A DNA stretch of 64,000 nt from Chitinophaga qingshengii (lineage in GTDB: Bacteria; Bacteroidota; Bacteroidia; Chitinophagales; Chitinophagaceae). The notes under the pieces were generated by a model. That model was given only the letters and a program-made list of their open reading frames with translations, was not told the origin of the DNA and ran no database searches. The position numbers and the translations under genes were made by a program. Shown one piece after another: positions 44,505-53,089 of the stretch. The stretch is taken from contig NZ_JACVFC010000006.1 of the NCBI RefSeq assembly GCF_014529935.1, positions 371,075 to 435,074 of the forward strand. Reading direction: 5' to 3'. Position 1 is the stretch's first letter. Each line of letters opens with the position of its first letter.

Positions 44505-47500
44505 TTAGAATCCGATTTCGATGCCGAAGGAATGTGTTCTTGTTCTCGGATACACTTCCGGTGAAATGATTCCCTGTGCAAGGGCGCTGGAGTTAGGTCC
44601 GGCAAAACCGGCTTCAGGATCGGCGTATCTTACTTTACTGATCACAAACAAATTCTGTCCGCTGTAATAAACCCTGAGCTGTCTTACTTTGATCGTCTTC
44701 AGCAAATGCTGTGGCAGGTTGTAGCCAATCTGCAGATTTTGCAATCGCAGGAAAGAGCCTTTCTGTACATGATAGTCAGAGATTCTCATGTAGTTGCCGT
44801 TGGGATCAGACAAAAATGCATTGTTCTTTAAGTAGCCAAACCGGGGTTGACTGGTCAGGCCGTTGCCATACATAAAAGAGCTGTTGAATACTTTGTCTGT
44901 TGTATTAAAATCGCTGTAGATACTGGCGAAATAACCGTCCATTCCATTATACACATCGTTCCCATACACGCCATTGAAGAAGCAGGCCAGGTCGAAGCTG
45001 CCGTAGGTTAGTCCGATATTAAAACCATACGTCATTTTAGGCAGCGGGTTACCGATAATCGTTTTATCCAGGTCATTGATCTGGTTGTCGCCGTTCAGGT
45101 CTTCATACCAGAGGTCGCCGGGGCCGGAACCATCCTGATACCATGCCAGTGCTCCGGAGGCTCTTGCTTTCGCATTCAGCTCATCCATCGTTTTTTGATC
45201 AGGGATGATGCCTTTTGTTTTGAATCCATAGAATTGGGAGATCGGTGCGTTCAGCTGGGTACGGGCAACGGCGCCGGAGCGGTATTCTCCGGCGTAGCCG
45301 GCATCAATAGGCAGACTTTCACCGCCGAAAGACAATATTTTATTACGATTGAAAGCGGCGTTAAAACCAAGGTCCACACCCAGTTTACCGAAACGCTCCC
45401 GGTAGTTGACCGTCACTTCCAGGCCTCTGTTGCGCATCTTTCCTAAGTTCATATCCAGCACATAACTGTCTGCCGAAGAGTGTCCCGCAGCCATACCTGC
45501 GCTGGGAGGGAGGCTTCGCTGGTACAGCATATCCCTGGTATCGCGGATGTAATAGTCCAGCGTCAGGTTCAGTTTATTATGCAACAGCCCTACATCTATA
45601 CCCACATTGGAGGTAGTAACGGTTTCCCAACGAATGCTTTCATTAGCCACACGGCCTATCCCCCAGCCGCTCACGGCGCCGGTTCCGGGCAATTCGTTGA
45701 ATTGTGTTTTATCGTAGTTGGCAAAAGATGGAATATACACATAGCTGCCTACACCGTCGTTACCCAGGCTGCCATAGGAAACCCGCAGCTTCAGATCAGA
45801 CAAGGCATTAAACCTGTTTTTCAGGAATCCTTCTTCTGAAATCCTCCAGCCAAGGGCGGCAGACGGGAAATTACCGGTTCGGTATTTCGGGCCAAAACGG
45901 TCACTTCTATCCTGACGAAGGTTTGCTTCCAGCAGGTACCTATCCTTGTAGCTATAGTTAACCCTGCCGAAATAACTCAGCATACGCGAGATGCCATAAT
46001 CCATATCAGCCGAACGGCCGCTGGTATTACCCGGTACATTGCTCAATGCAGAGGACTCTGAAAACCCTACCGGAAAAGCATCCGGGATAGCCGGCATAGA
46101 ATAGGCAGAACTAATGGCATAAATTGACCCGGCGAGGCTGTCCCTCGAAGACCTTCTGCCTTCCATACCGGCTAACAGTTTAAATTCATGGTCACCTATC
46201 TTTTTATCGTAGGAAGCCACGATGTTGCCCACATAAGCTGTCAGCAGACTGCTTTGTTTTCTGAGGTTATCCTGCTGCTGATTGGACTGACCAGATACAT
46301 ACCATTTGCCTTCAAATTGACGCCCCATGCCGGTCACGAAGTTTCCTCCACCGGTAGCACGTATATGCAGTCCCGTTACCGGCTCCACATCCAGGTACAG
46401 GTTACCTTCCGCTTCCAGTGAGTTATACCTGCGGTCAATTGAATTCACGTACGTGGCCCAGTTTCCGCCGTTATAATTATTGGTAGGCGGCAAGCCGCCC
46501 CAGGAGCCATCGTCATTTTTAGGCCGCATCATGGGTGTTGATCTGAAAGGCAACGCATAGGCCCCTACCTGGTTACCGGAAATCACCGGCGGGTTATCTG
46601 AATAGGAGTATAAATTCAGGCGCTCCCCTACTTTTACTCTTTTACCCAGGTCATAATCGCTGTTGATACGCAGACTGTAACGCTCCGACCAGGAGTTGGT
46701 CACGATCCCGTCTGCACGCCGGTATCCGGCAGAAACATAATAGTTTTGTTTATCACCGCCACCGCTAACGGAGACGTTATAGTTCTGTTCCCGACCGGTG
46801 CGGTACAGGTACTTCATCCAATCCGTATTCACCGATTCATCCCAATCGGCCGTAGGACGGATAGCAGCCCAGGCTTTTTTATAATCCGATACACCGAGTA
46901 ATTTGGGTAAAAAAGTCCCCTGGCTGAAACCCTGGTTCGCAGAGATATCCACATTCATCCGCTCATTCCGGGCTCCTTTTTTAGTAGTGATCAGAATCAC
47001 CCCGCCGGCAGCCCTGGCGCCATAAATCGCAGCAGAAGAGGCATCCCGGAGCACCTGGATGTTTTCAATATCCCTTGGGTTGATGTTAAAGCCGGTATTA
47101 CCAATGGCCGGTACCCCATCGATGACGTATAGTGGCGACATACCGCGGATATTTCCCACCCCCCGGATTACAATAGTGCCGGTTGACCGTGGATCGCCGC
47201 TGGCGCTGGTCACCTGCACACCTGCCGCCCTCCCCTGTAAGAGGTTGCCTATACCCGTAACAGCCGCTTTGGAGATGTCTTTTGTATTGACGGAAGAAAC
47301 GGCGCCGATCAGATTGGCTTTTTTCTGGGTACCGTAGCCAATTACCACAACGTCCTGCAGTTGTTTGGAAGCGGCACTCAGTATCACCTTTACAACGGCA
47401 TTTTGCCTGGCCACACTCACGGTATGCTCCGAAAACCCGGTACTCCGGACCAGCAGCGTCGCCGGCAGCTTACTGAGTTTAAGGGTAAACTGTCCGTTGG

Positions 47501-47729
47501 CATCGGTCGCTGTTCCGTTGGAGGTGCCCGCTTCCATCACGGTGGCTCCTGGTATAGGTTCCTGTTGTTCAGAGATCACCACTCCTTTTATGATAGCGGG
47601 CGGCTCCTGGGCACTCGCTGCCAAAGTCAGCATCAGCAGTACAATACCCAGTACCATTTTCAATCGTGGAAATGTAATTCCATAAGGGGGAGATAGCTGT
47701 TTTAAACAGCCCAAATTCATTTTTTTCAT
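44505..47729 (-). CDS. SusC/RagA-family TonB-dependent transporter (operon 4)
   Basis: This 1074-residue protein has an N-terminal leader with its hydrophobic signal at about 25-41 (ending LAASAQ), a carboxypeptidase-D-like domain (about 46-125) and a plug beginning LQDVVVIGYGTQKKANLIGA. An in-frame ATG at codon 25 could be the real start. There is no STN domain, so a sigma/FecR system is not expected, and none is present. The barrel ends RTRTHSFGIEIGF. It is the first gene of the operon and is divergent from the plus-strand gene at 48.1 kb. Confidence 0.95.
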   Translation of the reverse strand: MKKMNLGCLKQLSPPYGITFPRLKMVLGIVLLMLTLAASAQEPPAIIKGVVISEQQEPIPGATVMEAGTSNGTATDANGQFTLKLSKLPATLLVRSTGFSEHTVSVARQNAVVKVILSAASKQLQDVVVIGYGTQKKANLIGAVSSVNTKDISKAAVTGIGNLLQGRAAGVQVTSASGDPRSTGTIVIRGVGNIRGMSPLYVIDGVPAIGNTGFNINPRDIENIQVLRDASSAAIYGARAAGGVILITTKKGARNERMNVDISANQGFSQGTFLPKLLGVSDYKKAWAAIRPTADWDESVNTDWMKYLYRTGREQNYNVSVSGGGDKQNYYVSAGYRRADGIVTNSWSERYSLRINSDYDLGKRVKVGERLNLYSYSDNPPVISGNQVGAYALPFRSTPMMRPKNDDGSWGGLPPTNNYNGGNWATYVNSIDRRYNSLEAEGNLYLDVEPVTGLHIRATGGGNFVTGMGRQFEGKWYVSGQSNQQQDNLRKQSSLLTAYVGNIVASYDKKIGDHEFKLLAGMEGRRSSRDSLAGSIYAISSAYSMPAIPDAFPVGFSESSALSNVPGNTSGRSADMDYGISRMLSYFGRVNYSYKDRYLLEANLRQDRSDRFGPKYRTGNFPSAALGWRISEEGFLKNRFNALSDLKLRVSYGSLGNDGVGSYVYIPSFANYDKTQFNELPGTGAVSGWGIGRVANESIRWETVTTSNVGIDVGLLHNKLNLTLDYYIRDTRDMLYQRSLPPSAGMAAGHSSADSYVLDMNLGKMRNRGLEVTVNYRERFGKLGVDLGFNAAFNRNKILSFGGESLPIDAGYAGEYRSGAVARTQLNAPISQFYGFKTKGIIPDQKTMDELNAKARASGALAWYQDGSGPGDLWYEDLNGDNQINDLDKTIIGNPLPKMTYGFNIGLTYGSFDLACFFNGVYGNDVYNGMDGYFASIYSDFNTTDKVFNSSFMYGNGLTSQPRFGYLKNNAFLSDPNGNYMRISDYHVQKGSFLRLQNLQIGYNLPQHLLKTIKVRQLRVYYSGQNLFVISKVRYADPEAGFAGPNSSALAQGIISPEVYPRTRTHSFGIEIGF

Positions 47730-48093
47730 ACACGTAGAAATTGAAACTAACGATAGGTAGTCGTTGGGGTGTAAGATATCATCGGGGGATGCTCAGGGGC
47801 AAATTAAAGGGGAAATAAAGGGGAGACAAAATGGAGACAAAGTTTTAATTAATTTATAATTAAATGCTTAAACATAAATATTAAAAATACTATTACTTTA
47901 ATTGATCGGTAAACTCCTGGTTGAATGAGAACAATTGGTTCTTTTTATATACCCTGTGGTGATAGACGGCGCATTGCAATAAGTTCAAAAATTGCCAATA
48001 TTTTTAGTGTTTTCCCACCCGAAGTGTATGCAATATTAACACACGACCTTTTCTGTATAAATGTTTACCCATTATTAAAAAATAATATACACT
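47730..48093. promoter_or_regulatory. 364-bp divergent regulatory region with purine-rich direct repeats
   Basis: The region upstream of operon 4 contains AAATTAAAGGGG and AAATAAAGGGG next to each other (about 47800-47823), followed by two GGAGACAAA units (about 47822-47842). The rest is strongly AT-rich. The repeats may be a binding site for the operon 4 regulator. No clear TAnnTTTG promoter or small gene is visible. Confidence 0.35.
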
Positions 48094-49254
48094 ATGAAAT
48101 TTTTCCCGTTCTGTACATTTATCCTGGGCTTATTGTTAAGTATGTCAACCCTCCAGGCAAGGTCCCCTTTCCATACAGCCGATGACTGGATAGACATGGG
48201 TGCCACCCATGGCCCGGCACCTAACTTCGATCTCTACTATTATAAATTGCTTCAGCTAAATAACAGTGGAAACAGGTATTCAACGATGCTGGAATTAAGC
48301 ATTCAGGGAGATGACAGTGGCTTTGATAAGCAAGGTACCTATCAGTTAAGAGTAAACAAGATCGGTACGACAACCGACCGCTTCAACGGTTTAGAAATCC
48401 GATGCCTGTCCGGCAACGCGCAGGCAGCAACATTTTATGTGTACAAGGATGCTGTATGGGTCCGGTCAAATTTTAAATGGGGACGCATCTACTATAGGAT
48501 TACCGCCAATTTTGGAGCTACAGCGCCCATTTCTGCCGCCCCTTTCGGGCAAACTCTCACCGAACCGCAAGGATACGCCACGATGACCAATAGCTTTGGT
48601 CTTAAATGTGATTTCATCACAAACCAGTATTACCAACTGTCCTATGAAGATGTGAAAGGTAATGTTAACGTTAAAGGCAAAATAGGAGCGGGAATAGAAC
48701 CGGCGTACACACTGCACTCTGCTGCCAATAACAATCCAGGTGCTGCATCTGCTTTGCTCTGGGGCCAATACGTTGGCGCTATCGTCGGCACATCGAATGC
48801 TCCTGCTTCGGCATATGCTTTCTCTGTTACGAATAACATAAACGCAGACGGCACAGCAGCCAGCGGAGGCCTAAAGCATTTATTCTACGTTAGAGGCGAT
48901 GGAAACGTGGGCATTGGTACCAGTCAGCCTAAAGCCAAATTAGCCGTCAATGGCGATATTTTTGCACACCGGCTAAAAATTACCCTCAGCGATTGGCCCG
49001 ATTTTGTTTTTGAGAAAAACTATGCTTTGCCTTCTTTGCAGGAACTGGAACAATTTATTGCGGAAAACAAACATTTACCTGGTATTCCTTCCGAGAAGGA
49101 GGTACTTAGGGATGGCCTGGATGTTGGCGCGTTAAACAGCCGGCTTTTACAAAAAATTGAAGAGCTGACACTTTATATTATCGAGCTCAGGAAAGAAAGT
49201 GAGAATCAGGCTAAGCGAATAAATCAGCTTGAAATGCTGCGGTCCGGAAGGTAG
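48094..49254 (+). CDS. Secreted protein with C-terminal tail-fibre-like/coiled-coil region
   Basis: This 386-residue protein has a signal peptide (ending LQA). The first 170 residues are beta-rich with no family I recognise. From about 270 it has LFYVRGDGNVGIGTSQPKAK and LAVNGDIFA, a repeat type found in many Bacteroidota surface and phage-fibre-like proteins. The C-terminus has LPGIPSEKEVLRDGLDVGAL and a predicted coiled coil (about 350-380). These C-termini are often trimerisation or chaperone segments in secreted proteins. It is probably a surface or adhesin-like protein, not a phage gene, as no other phage genes are near. Confidence 0.7.
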   Translation: MKFFPFCTFILGLLLSMSTLQARSPFHTADDWIDMGATHGPAPNFDLYYYKLLQLNNSGNRYSTMLELSIQGDDSGFDKQGTYQLRVNKIGTTTDRFNGLEIRCLSGNAQAATFYVYKDAVWVRSNFKWGRIYYRITANFGATAPISAAPFGQTLTEPQGYATMTNSFGLKCDFITNQYYQLSYEDVKGNVNVKGKIGAGIEPAYTLHSAANNNPGAASALLWGQYVGAIVGTSNAPASAYAFSVTNNINADGTAASGGLKHLFYVRGDGNVGIGTSQPKAKLAVNGDIFAHRLKITLSDWPDFVFEKNYALPSLQELEQFIAENKHLPGIPSEKEVLRDGLDVGALNSRLLQKIEELTLYIIELRKESENQAKRINQLEMLRSGR

Positions 49255-49573
49255 TCCGCAGGCACACAGTCTTTAATATATATAAAGCCCCCGGCGGGGC
49301 TTTATATATATTAAAGACTTCAACTACCCGCTATCAATAGCTCAGGAATGTTTTGTTGCCTGTGATGCAGTTTTATCCGACTTCCCGCCATCTATCCTGA
49401 AAAGCCGCCTCCAATACACCTACATGAGTATTTTTCGAATATTATCCTTAAATTATATAGCATTAAACCCGGGCCCCTGTTGTAGCTGTAAAAGAAGTGG
49501 GCAGTAGCAGTATTCAGAAGATATACCCTATTAGCATATTGTTAATCAATTCATCACCCAAATCCACACTCCC
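49255..49573. other. 319-bp intergenic region
   Basis: Apart from the long hairpin at 49268-49319 it holds only the presumed promoter of the lipoprotein gene. I see no small gene, RNA gene or repeat. Confidence 0.4.
49268..49319 (+). terminator. Long hairpin terminator with 24-bp perfect stem
   Basis: Arms 49268-49291 and 49296-49319 pair perfectly around a cggc loop. The upper stem is GC-rich and the lower part is an alternating AT tract. It lies 14 bp after the stop codon. The stem is about twice as long as in the other terminators here. Confidence 0.75.
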
Positions 49574-50350
49574 ATGAAAATGTATCGATTCATTCCCGCT
49601 ATTGCACTGGTATTATTTTCCTGTAATAAATCCGCCCAAATGGAGGTTCAAAAAAAAGCAGATCCTCCTGCCCGGGTCGAGTTAATCAATCAGCCCGCTC
49701 TGTTGAACACGGAAATAACAGACTTTTATCTGGACTATACTTATACCACCGGCTATGGAGTAGCCACTGTGCATTTCACGAATAACACAGATAATGCAGC
49801 TCTTTTTCAAATCGAATTAAAAAGCGGCTCCAGTACCCTCGGTTGGCAAACTGCCAATGTGAGTGCCAATTCAGGTGTTTACATTGGTTTTACGGTATCG
49901 GTAACCAGTGGCACCCTCACCGCTAAAGTGACCAAAGGCACTACCACTGTTTCCACCAGCTGCAGTATCTATAACGCCACCACCAACCCAAGTAATCCTA
50001 CCTACAAGGCTACCGCTTTAGCCACCAATCCGGTATTTACATTAAAATACTATACCAATCCAACTAACATGTGGAAATATTGTACCCCGGAACTCACCTG
50101 GACAGCCTTCTCCAACGTTATCCCCAATACTTCGGATATGATCTATGCAGCAGTCAGGTATCCCAGTACAGGAGGTAGTTGTTTATATCCGCAATACCTG
50201 TCGAATGATGTAAGAATAGAAAAAATTTCCTTCAATAGTGTCAGCAATGAAATCTACATATGCAAGCCTGATTGGGTGGAATATACGTGGAGCAAAAAAC
50301 AATTTACAACGGATACAGCTAAATGGACACGGGTTTATATATCGTGGTGA
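49574..50350 (+). CDS. Lipoprotein of unknown function
   Basis: This 258-residue protein has a lipoprotein signal ending LFSC (Cys near 16-17). The first half (about 45-135) is a Thr/Ser-rich beta domain (STLGWQTANVSANSGVYIGF) resembling an immunoglobulin-like fold. The second half is rich in aromatic residues and includes a few Cys residues (KYCTPELTW and SCLYPQYL). No family is recognised. It precedes the IS element and has somewhat AT-rich composition, like its neighbours. Confidence 0.65.
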   Translation: MKMYRFIPAIALVLFSCNKSAQMEVQKKADPPARVELINQPALLNTEITDFYLDYTYTTGYGVATVHFTNNTDNAALFQIELKSGSSTLGWQTANVSANSGVYIGFTVSVTSGTLTAKVTKGTTTVSTSCSIYNATTNPSNPTYKATALATNPVFTLKYYTNPTNMWKYCTPELTWTAFSNVIPNTSDMIYAAVRYPSTGGSCLYPQYLSNDVRIEKISFNSVSNEIYICKPDWVEYTWSKKQFTTDTAKWTRVYISW

Positions 50351-50369
50351 TAAGTGTATTTCTATAAAT

Positions 50370-50399
50370 AGTTTGGACTACTAGTTAGTAGTCCAAACT
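50370..50399. repeat. 30-bp palindrome abutting the IS left end
   Basis: Arms 50370-50383 and 50386-50399 are perfect reverse complements with a 2-base centre. It follows the lipoprotein stop codon by 19 bp, and its last base coincides with the first base of the IS left end. It may be the gene's terminator, though no T-run follows because the IS begins there. Confidence 0.6.
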
Positions 50400-50465
50400 G
50401 TATCCATACCAAAAAACAGGGCGGCTTAAAAGTAAACAGAATCGTTAATTTTAAGCTACTAAAGC

Positions 50466-50732
50466 ATGAAAAAGAGCGCATTTACCGAGACACAGATTAT
50501 CAATCTGATCAAAGAGTACGAAGCCGGCCGGGACGTAACCGGGATTTGCCGGGAAAAGGGTATTTCTAAGGCTACCTTCTACAACTGGCGGAAGAAATAC
50601 AGCGGCATGGAATCCCATGAGTTGAAGCGGTTAAAGGAGTTGGAAGCAGAGAATGCCCGGTTGAAGAAGATGTATGCAGACCTGAGCCTTGATCATATCA
50701 TGCTTAAAGATGTCCTTTCAAAAAAGTTCTAA
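50466..50732 (+). CDS. IS3-family transposase OrfA (HTH protein)
   Basis: This 88-residue protein has an N-terminal HTH (FTETQIINLIKEYEAGRDV and GICREKGISKATFYNWRKKY) and a leucine-zipper-like region (LKRLKELEAENARLKKMYAD). This is the OrfA of IS407-type elements, which binds the element ends. The frame is intact. The A6G run at 50720-50726, just before its stop, fits the programmed -1 frameshift that makes OrfAB in this family. Confidence 0.9.
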   Translation: MKKSAFTETQIINLIKEYEAGRDVTGICREKGISKATFYNWRKKYSGMESHELKRLKELEAENARLKKMYADLSLDHIMLKDVLSKKF

Positions 50733-51556
50733 AGCCCTGCGTAAAAAAGGAACGAGCCAGGCATTTGATCCGGGAATACAAGGTAAGCACCGGCAGGGCG
50801 TGTAAAGTAGTGGGACCTGGCTCGATCTATGTTTTATTACAAACACCAAAAGGACGATACAGAGGTGATCAACAAGCTGGAAATGCTGGTTAAAGAACTG
50901 CCTGCGAGAGGTTTTGAGGACTATTTTGGCAGGATCCGCAACGAAGGATATCCCTGGAACCATAAGCGCGTACGGCGGGTTTATCGATTAATGAAGCTAA
51001 ATATCCCGCGCCGGCATAAGCGGCGGATTCCAGCTCGTGTAAAGGAGCCATTGACCGTTCCATGCGGATTGAACCATTGTTGGAGCGCTGATTTCATGAG
51101 CGATACCCTGGTATATGGGCGAAAGGTCAGGACACTGAATGTAATAGACGACTATAACTGGGAAGTATTGGCCGTAGAACCAGACTTCTCCATGCCTGCT
51201 GAACGCGTTATTGCTATCTTGGATCAGGTCGTCGCAAGGAGAGGAAAACCCCAGGTAATCCGGGTGGATAATGGACCAGAATATTGCGCCAGAGCCTTCA
51301 CACAATGGTGCGAAAAGAATAATATCCGTATTAAGTATATCCAACAGGCAAGCCTATGCAGAACGCGTATATCGAGCGGCTTAACCGCTTGTTCAGAGAA
51401 GATATCCTTGATTCCTATTTGTTCGAAGACCTGGAAGGAATGCGGCTATTGGCTGACGAGTGGATGGATGACTATAACCGGAACCATCCCCATTCTGCCT
51501 TGGGAGGCCTATCTCCTTTGGCCTATATCAAAAGCCCGGAAAGCAAACGGGCTTGA
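50708..51556 (+). pseudogene. IS3-family transposase OrfB, broken by two single-base indels
   Basis: The frame opens after 50707 with KVLKPCVKKERARHLIREYK and TGRACKVV. One extra G in the run at 50812-50814 shifts it, after which the next frame reads ARSMFYYKHQKDDTEVI and continues through SADFMSDTL (first Asp), NVIDDYNWE and IRVDNGPEY (second Asp). A missing G at about 51347-51348 (after IKYIQQ) shifts it back to QNAYIERLNRLFRED (catalytic Glu) and PHSALGGLSPL. The two changes compensate, so the DDE residues survive but no single frame encodes a full enzyme. The element is therefore probably immobile, unless the indels are sequencing errors. Confidence 0.85.
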
Positions 51557-51674
51557 GGGTAAAAATTAGAAATTCGCTGTCCTAAAAATGGTATGGCTTC
51601 AGTATGGCTTTAAATTAAAGTAAAGATTGACATGTCTCAAACAATCCAAATAAAGCAAAACCACCAGGCATATA

Positions 51675-51698
51675 AAAAGCCCCATTAGCGGGGCTTTT
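51675..51698. terminator. Bidirectional intrinsic terminator between IS and acyltransferase gene
   Basis: Perfect 9-bp stem (51675-51683 with 51690-51698), loop attagc, with A- and T-runs on either side. It lies about 70 bp after the acyltransferase stop codon on the minus strand. Confidence 0.8.
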
Positions 51699-51766
51699 AT
51701 ATGTTTAGTATGAATACGTTCAGTTGTTTATGTCACTTTTATTTACCTTGCAGAAAGTGAAAAGCC

Positions 51767-52873
51767 TTATTTTACCTGCACATATTTCACTTTGCCATGC
51801 GGCATATCCGGAGCCAATATCTGGGATACTTTTTTTCCAAGTCTCACAAAAAAAGATTCAAAATATTTATGGTTAAAGTAGCCGACAATCGTTGAAATAA
51901 CTATAGTTAAAGCAACGCATGTTGTCATAGACAGTTTGAGCGAAAGCCTTTCGTTTGCTATATACAGCAGTTGCCAGACAATCGGATGCAACAGATATAT
52001 GGAGTAGCTAGCTTCACCAAGCATCTTCAGAACTTTGTCTATAAATACAGGTACCTGAAGGGTACTTTTATAGAATGACAAACAGATCAAAAAACTTAGC
52101 GTTGATAATATTATTCTGTTAATTCCTGCTGACAGATTACTACTTACCGGTGTATAAAGAATGAATACCAACAATGATAGCAACAGAATAGATATTGTCC
52201 AGAATTTTGAAAACATATATCGTCTAAAAAACATTCCCATTAAATAACCACTCAGGAATAGAAAAACCTGATTTAATGGGTTTACATACATTTTCCACTG
52301 CTCATTATCTGTTAAACTAAGGCTGGCATCCATTTTAAAGAAAGCGAAATACAGAAATATCAAAAGGAGTATAGCAGACAGACAAAAAAATAAGAATTTG
52401 CTTTTTTTCGACAGAAAAATAAAAACAGGGAAAAATAAGTAAAAAACAAGCTCATTCCCAATAGACCAAACCCCGACGCCGATATAACTATGCCATTTTA
52501 GCACACCAAAAGCTCCTGTCAAATTGAGCAGCAGCCCTGGTAGTGACGGCATCTTCTGATTCAGAATAATAGTTAAAATAATGGTTAGCCATAAGAGAGG
52601 GTAAATCCTAAAAAAACGTTTTAGAAAAAATTTTTTAAGATCTCTCGGGGTAAAATTCATGTTGTCGAAGTAGACATAATGCAAGGTAAGTCCACTCAAA
52701 ATGTAAAAAATACTTACTCCGTAGATACCCCACTTGCCCATAAATGAATCAGGAGAAAAACCTCCAAATCCCCAGGTAAAACAATGGTAGATCATAATTC
52801 CAAACGCGGCTATCCCGCGCAAATAATCCAGGCTATCTACCCTTTTTACATTTTTCACATTCATATCAGACAT
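51767..52873 (-). CDS. Acyltransferase 3 family membrane protein (OafA/YrhL-like)
   Basis: This 368-residue protein has about ten hydrophobic segments and begins RVDSLDYLRGIAAFGIMIYH, the family signature; His30 is the probable catalytic residue. The C-terminus has EASYSIYLLHPIVWQLL, another family hallmark. These integral membrane enzymes move acetyl or other acyl groups onto surface polysaccharides or lipids. The gene is clearly more AT-rich than the window average, as is the SGNH gene divergent from it, so both may have been acquired together. An alternative start is the ATG three codons in (MNVKN). Confidence 0.9.
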   Translation of the reverse strand: MSDMNVKNVKRVDSLDYLRGIAAFGIMIYHCFTWGFGGFSPDSFMGKWGIYGVSIFYILSGLTLHYVYFDNMNFTPRDLKKFFLKRFFRIYPLLWLTIILTIILNQKMPSLPGLLLNLTGAFGVLKWHSYIGVGVWSIGNELVFYLFFPVFIFLSKKSKFLFFCLSAILLLIFLYFAFFKMDASLSLTDNEQWKMYVNPLNQVFLFLSGYLMGMFFRRYMFSKFWTISILLLSLLVFILYTPVSSNLSAGINRIILSTLSFLICLSFYKSTLQVPVFIDKVLKMLGEASYSIYLLHPIVWQLLYIANERLSLKLSMTTCVALTIVISTIVGYFNHKYFESFFVRLGKKVSQILAPDMPHGKVKYVQVK

Positions 52874-53041
52874 AGATACAGTTGCTGGTATGGGAACTTT
52901 CCCTTTAAGTAAAGAATAATTGCGACTAATATAGTACTATTTTATCTATATCTCTACCGTTGTCATTTTACTTTTGACAGGAACTTTCCTTCAGGGGTTT
53001 TGTTCCTCACAAAGACCGTTGAACTCACTCCCTGGCGTCTT

Positions 53042-53072
53042 TTTGTCAAGTCAATCTGCTTTATTATTTTTG
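53042..53072 (+). promoter_or_regulatory. Near-perfect Bacteroidota promoter before SGNH hydrolase gene
   Basis: TTTG at 53042-53045, 19 bp, then TATTTTTG at 53065-53072. Both boxes and the spacing match the Bacteroidota housekeeping sigma consensus. It ends 17 bp before the chosen start codon, which supports that start. Confidence 0.65.
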
Positions 53073-53089
53073 AAAGAAATTATCATGTC

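Larger units (their letters stand above)
50399..51601 (+). mobile_element. IS3-family (IS407-group-like) insertion sequence, decayed
   Basis: The element is about 1203 bp, usual for the group. Imperfect terminal inverted repeats of about 25 bp are visible: the left end begins TGTATCCATACCA, and the right end read inward begins TGAAGCCATACCA, both starting TG. It holds two overlapping frames (orfA and a broken orfB) joined by a slippery A6G at 50720-50726. Four bases on each side (AAAC and GTAT) do not match, so no target duplication is kept. Confidence 0.85.

Noticed and set aside
48094..49254. Phage tail-fibre gene
   Set aside because: The C-terminal repeat type is shared by many Bacteroidota secreted proteins, a signal peptide is present, and no other phage genes are near.
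51590..51612. GTATGGCTT repeated at the IS right end as a possible target duplication
   Set aside because: One copy is part of the terminal inverted repeat and nothing similar flanks the left end.
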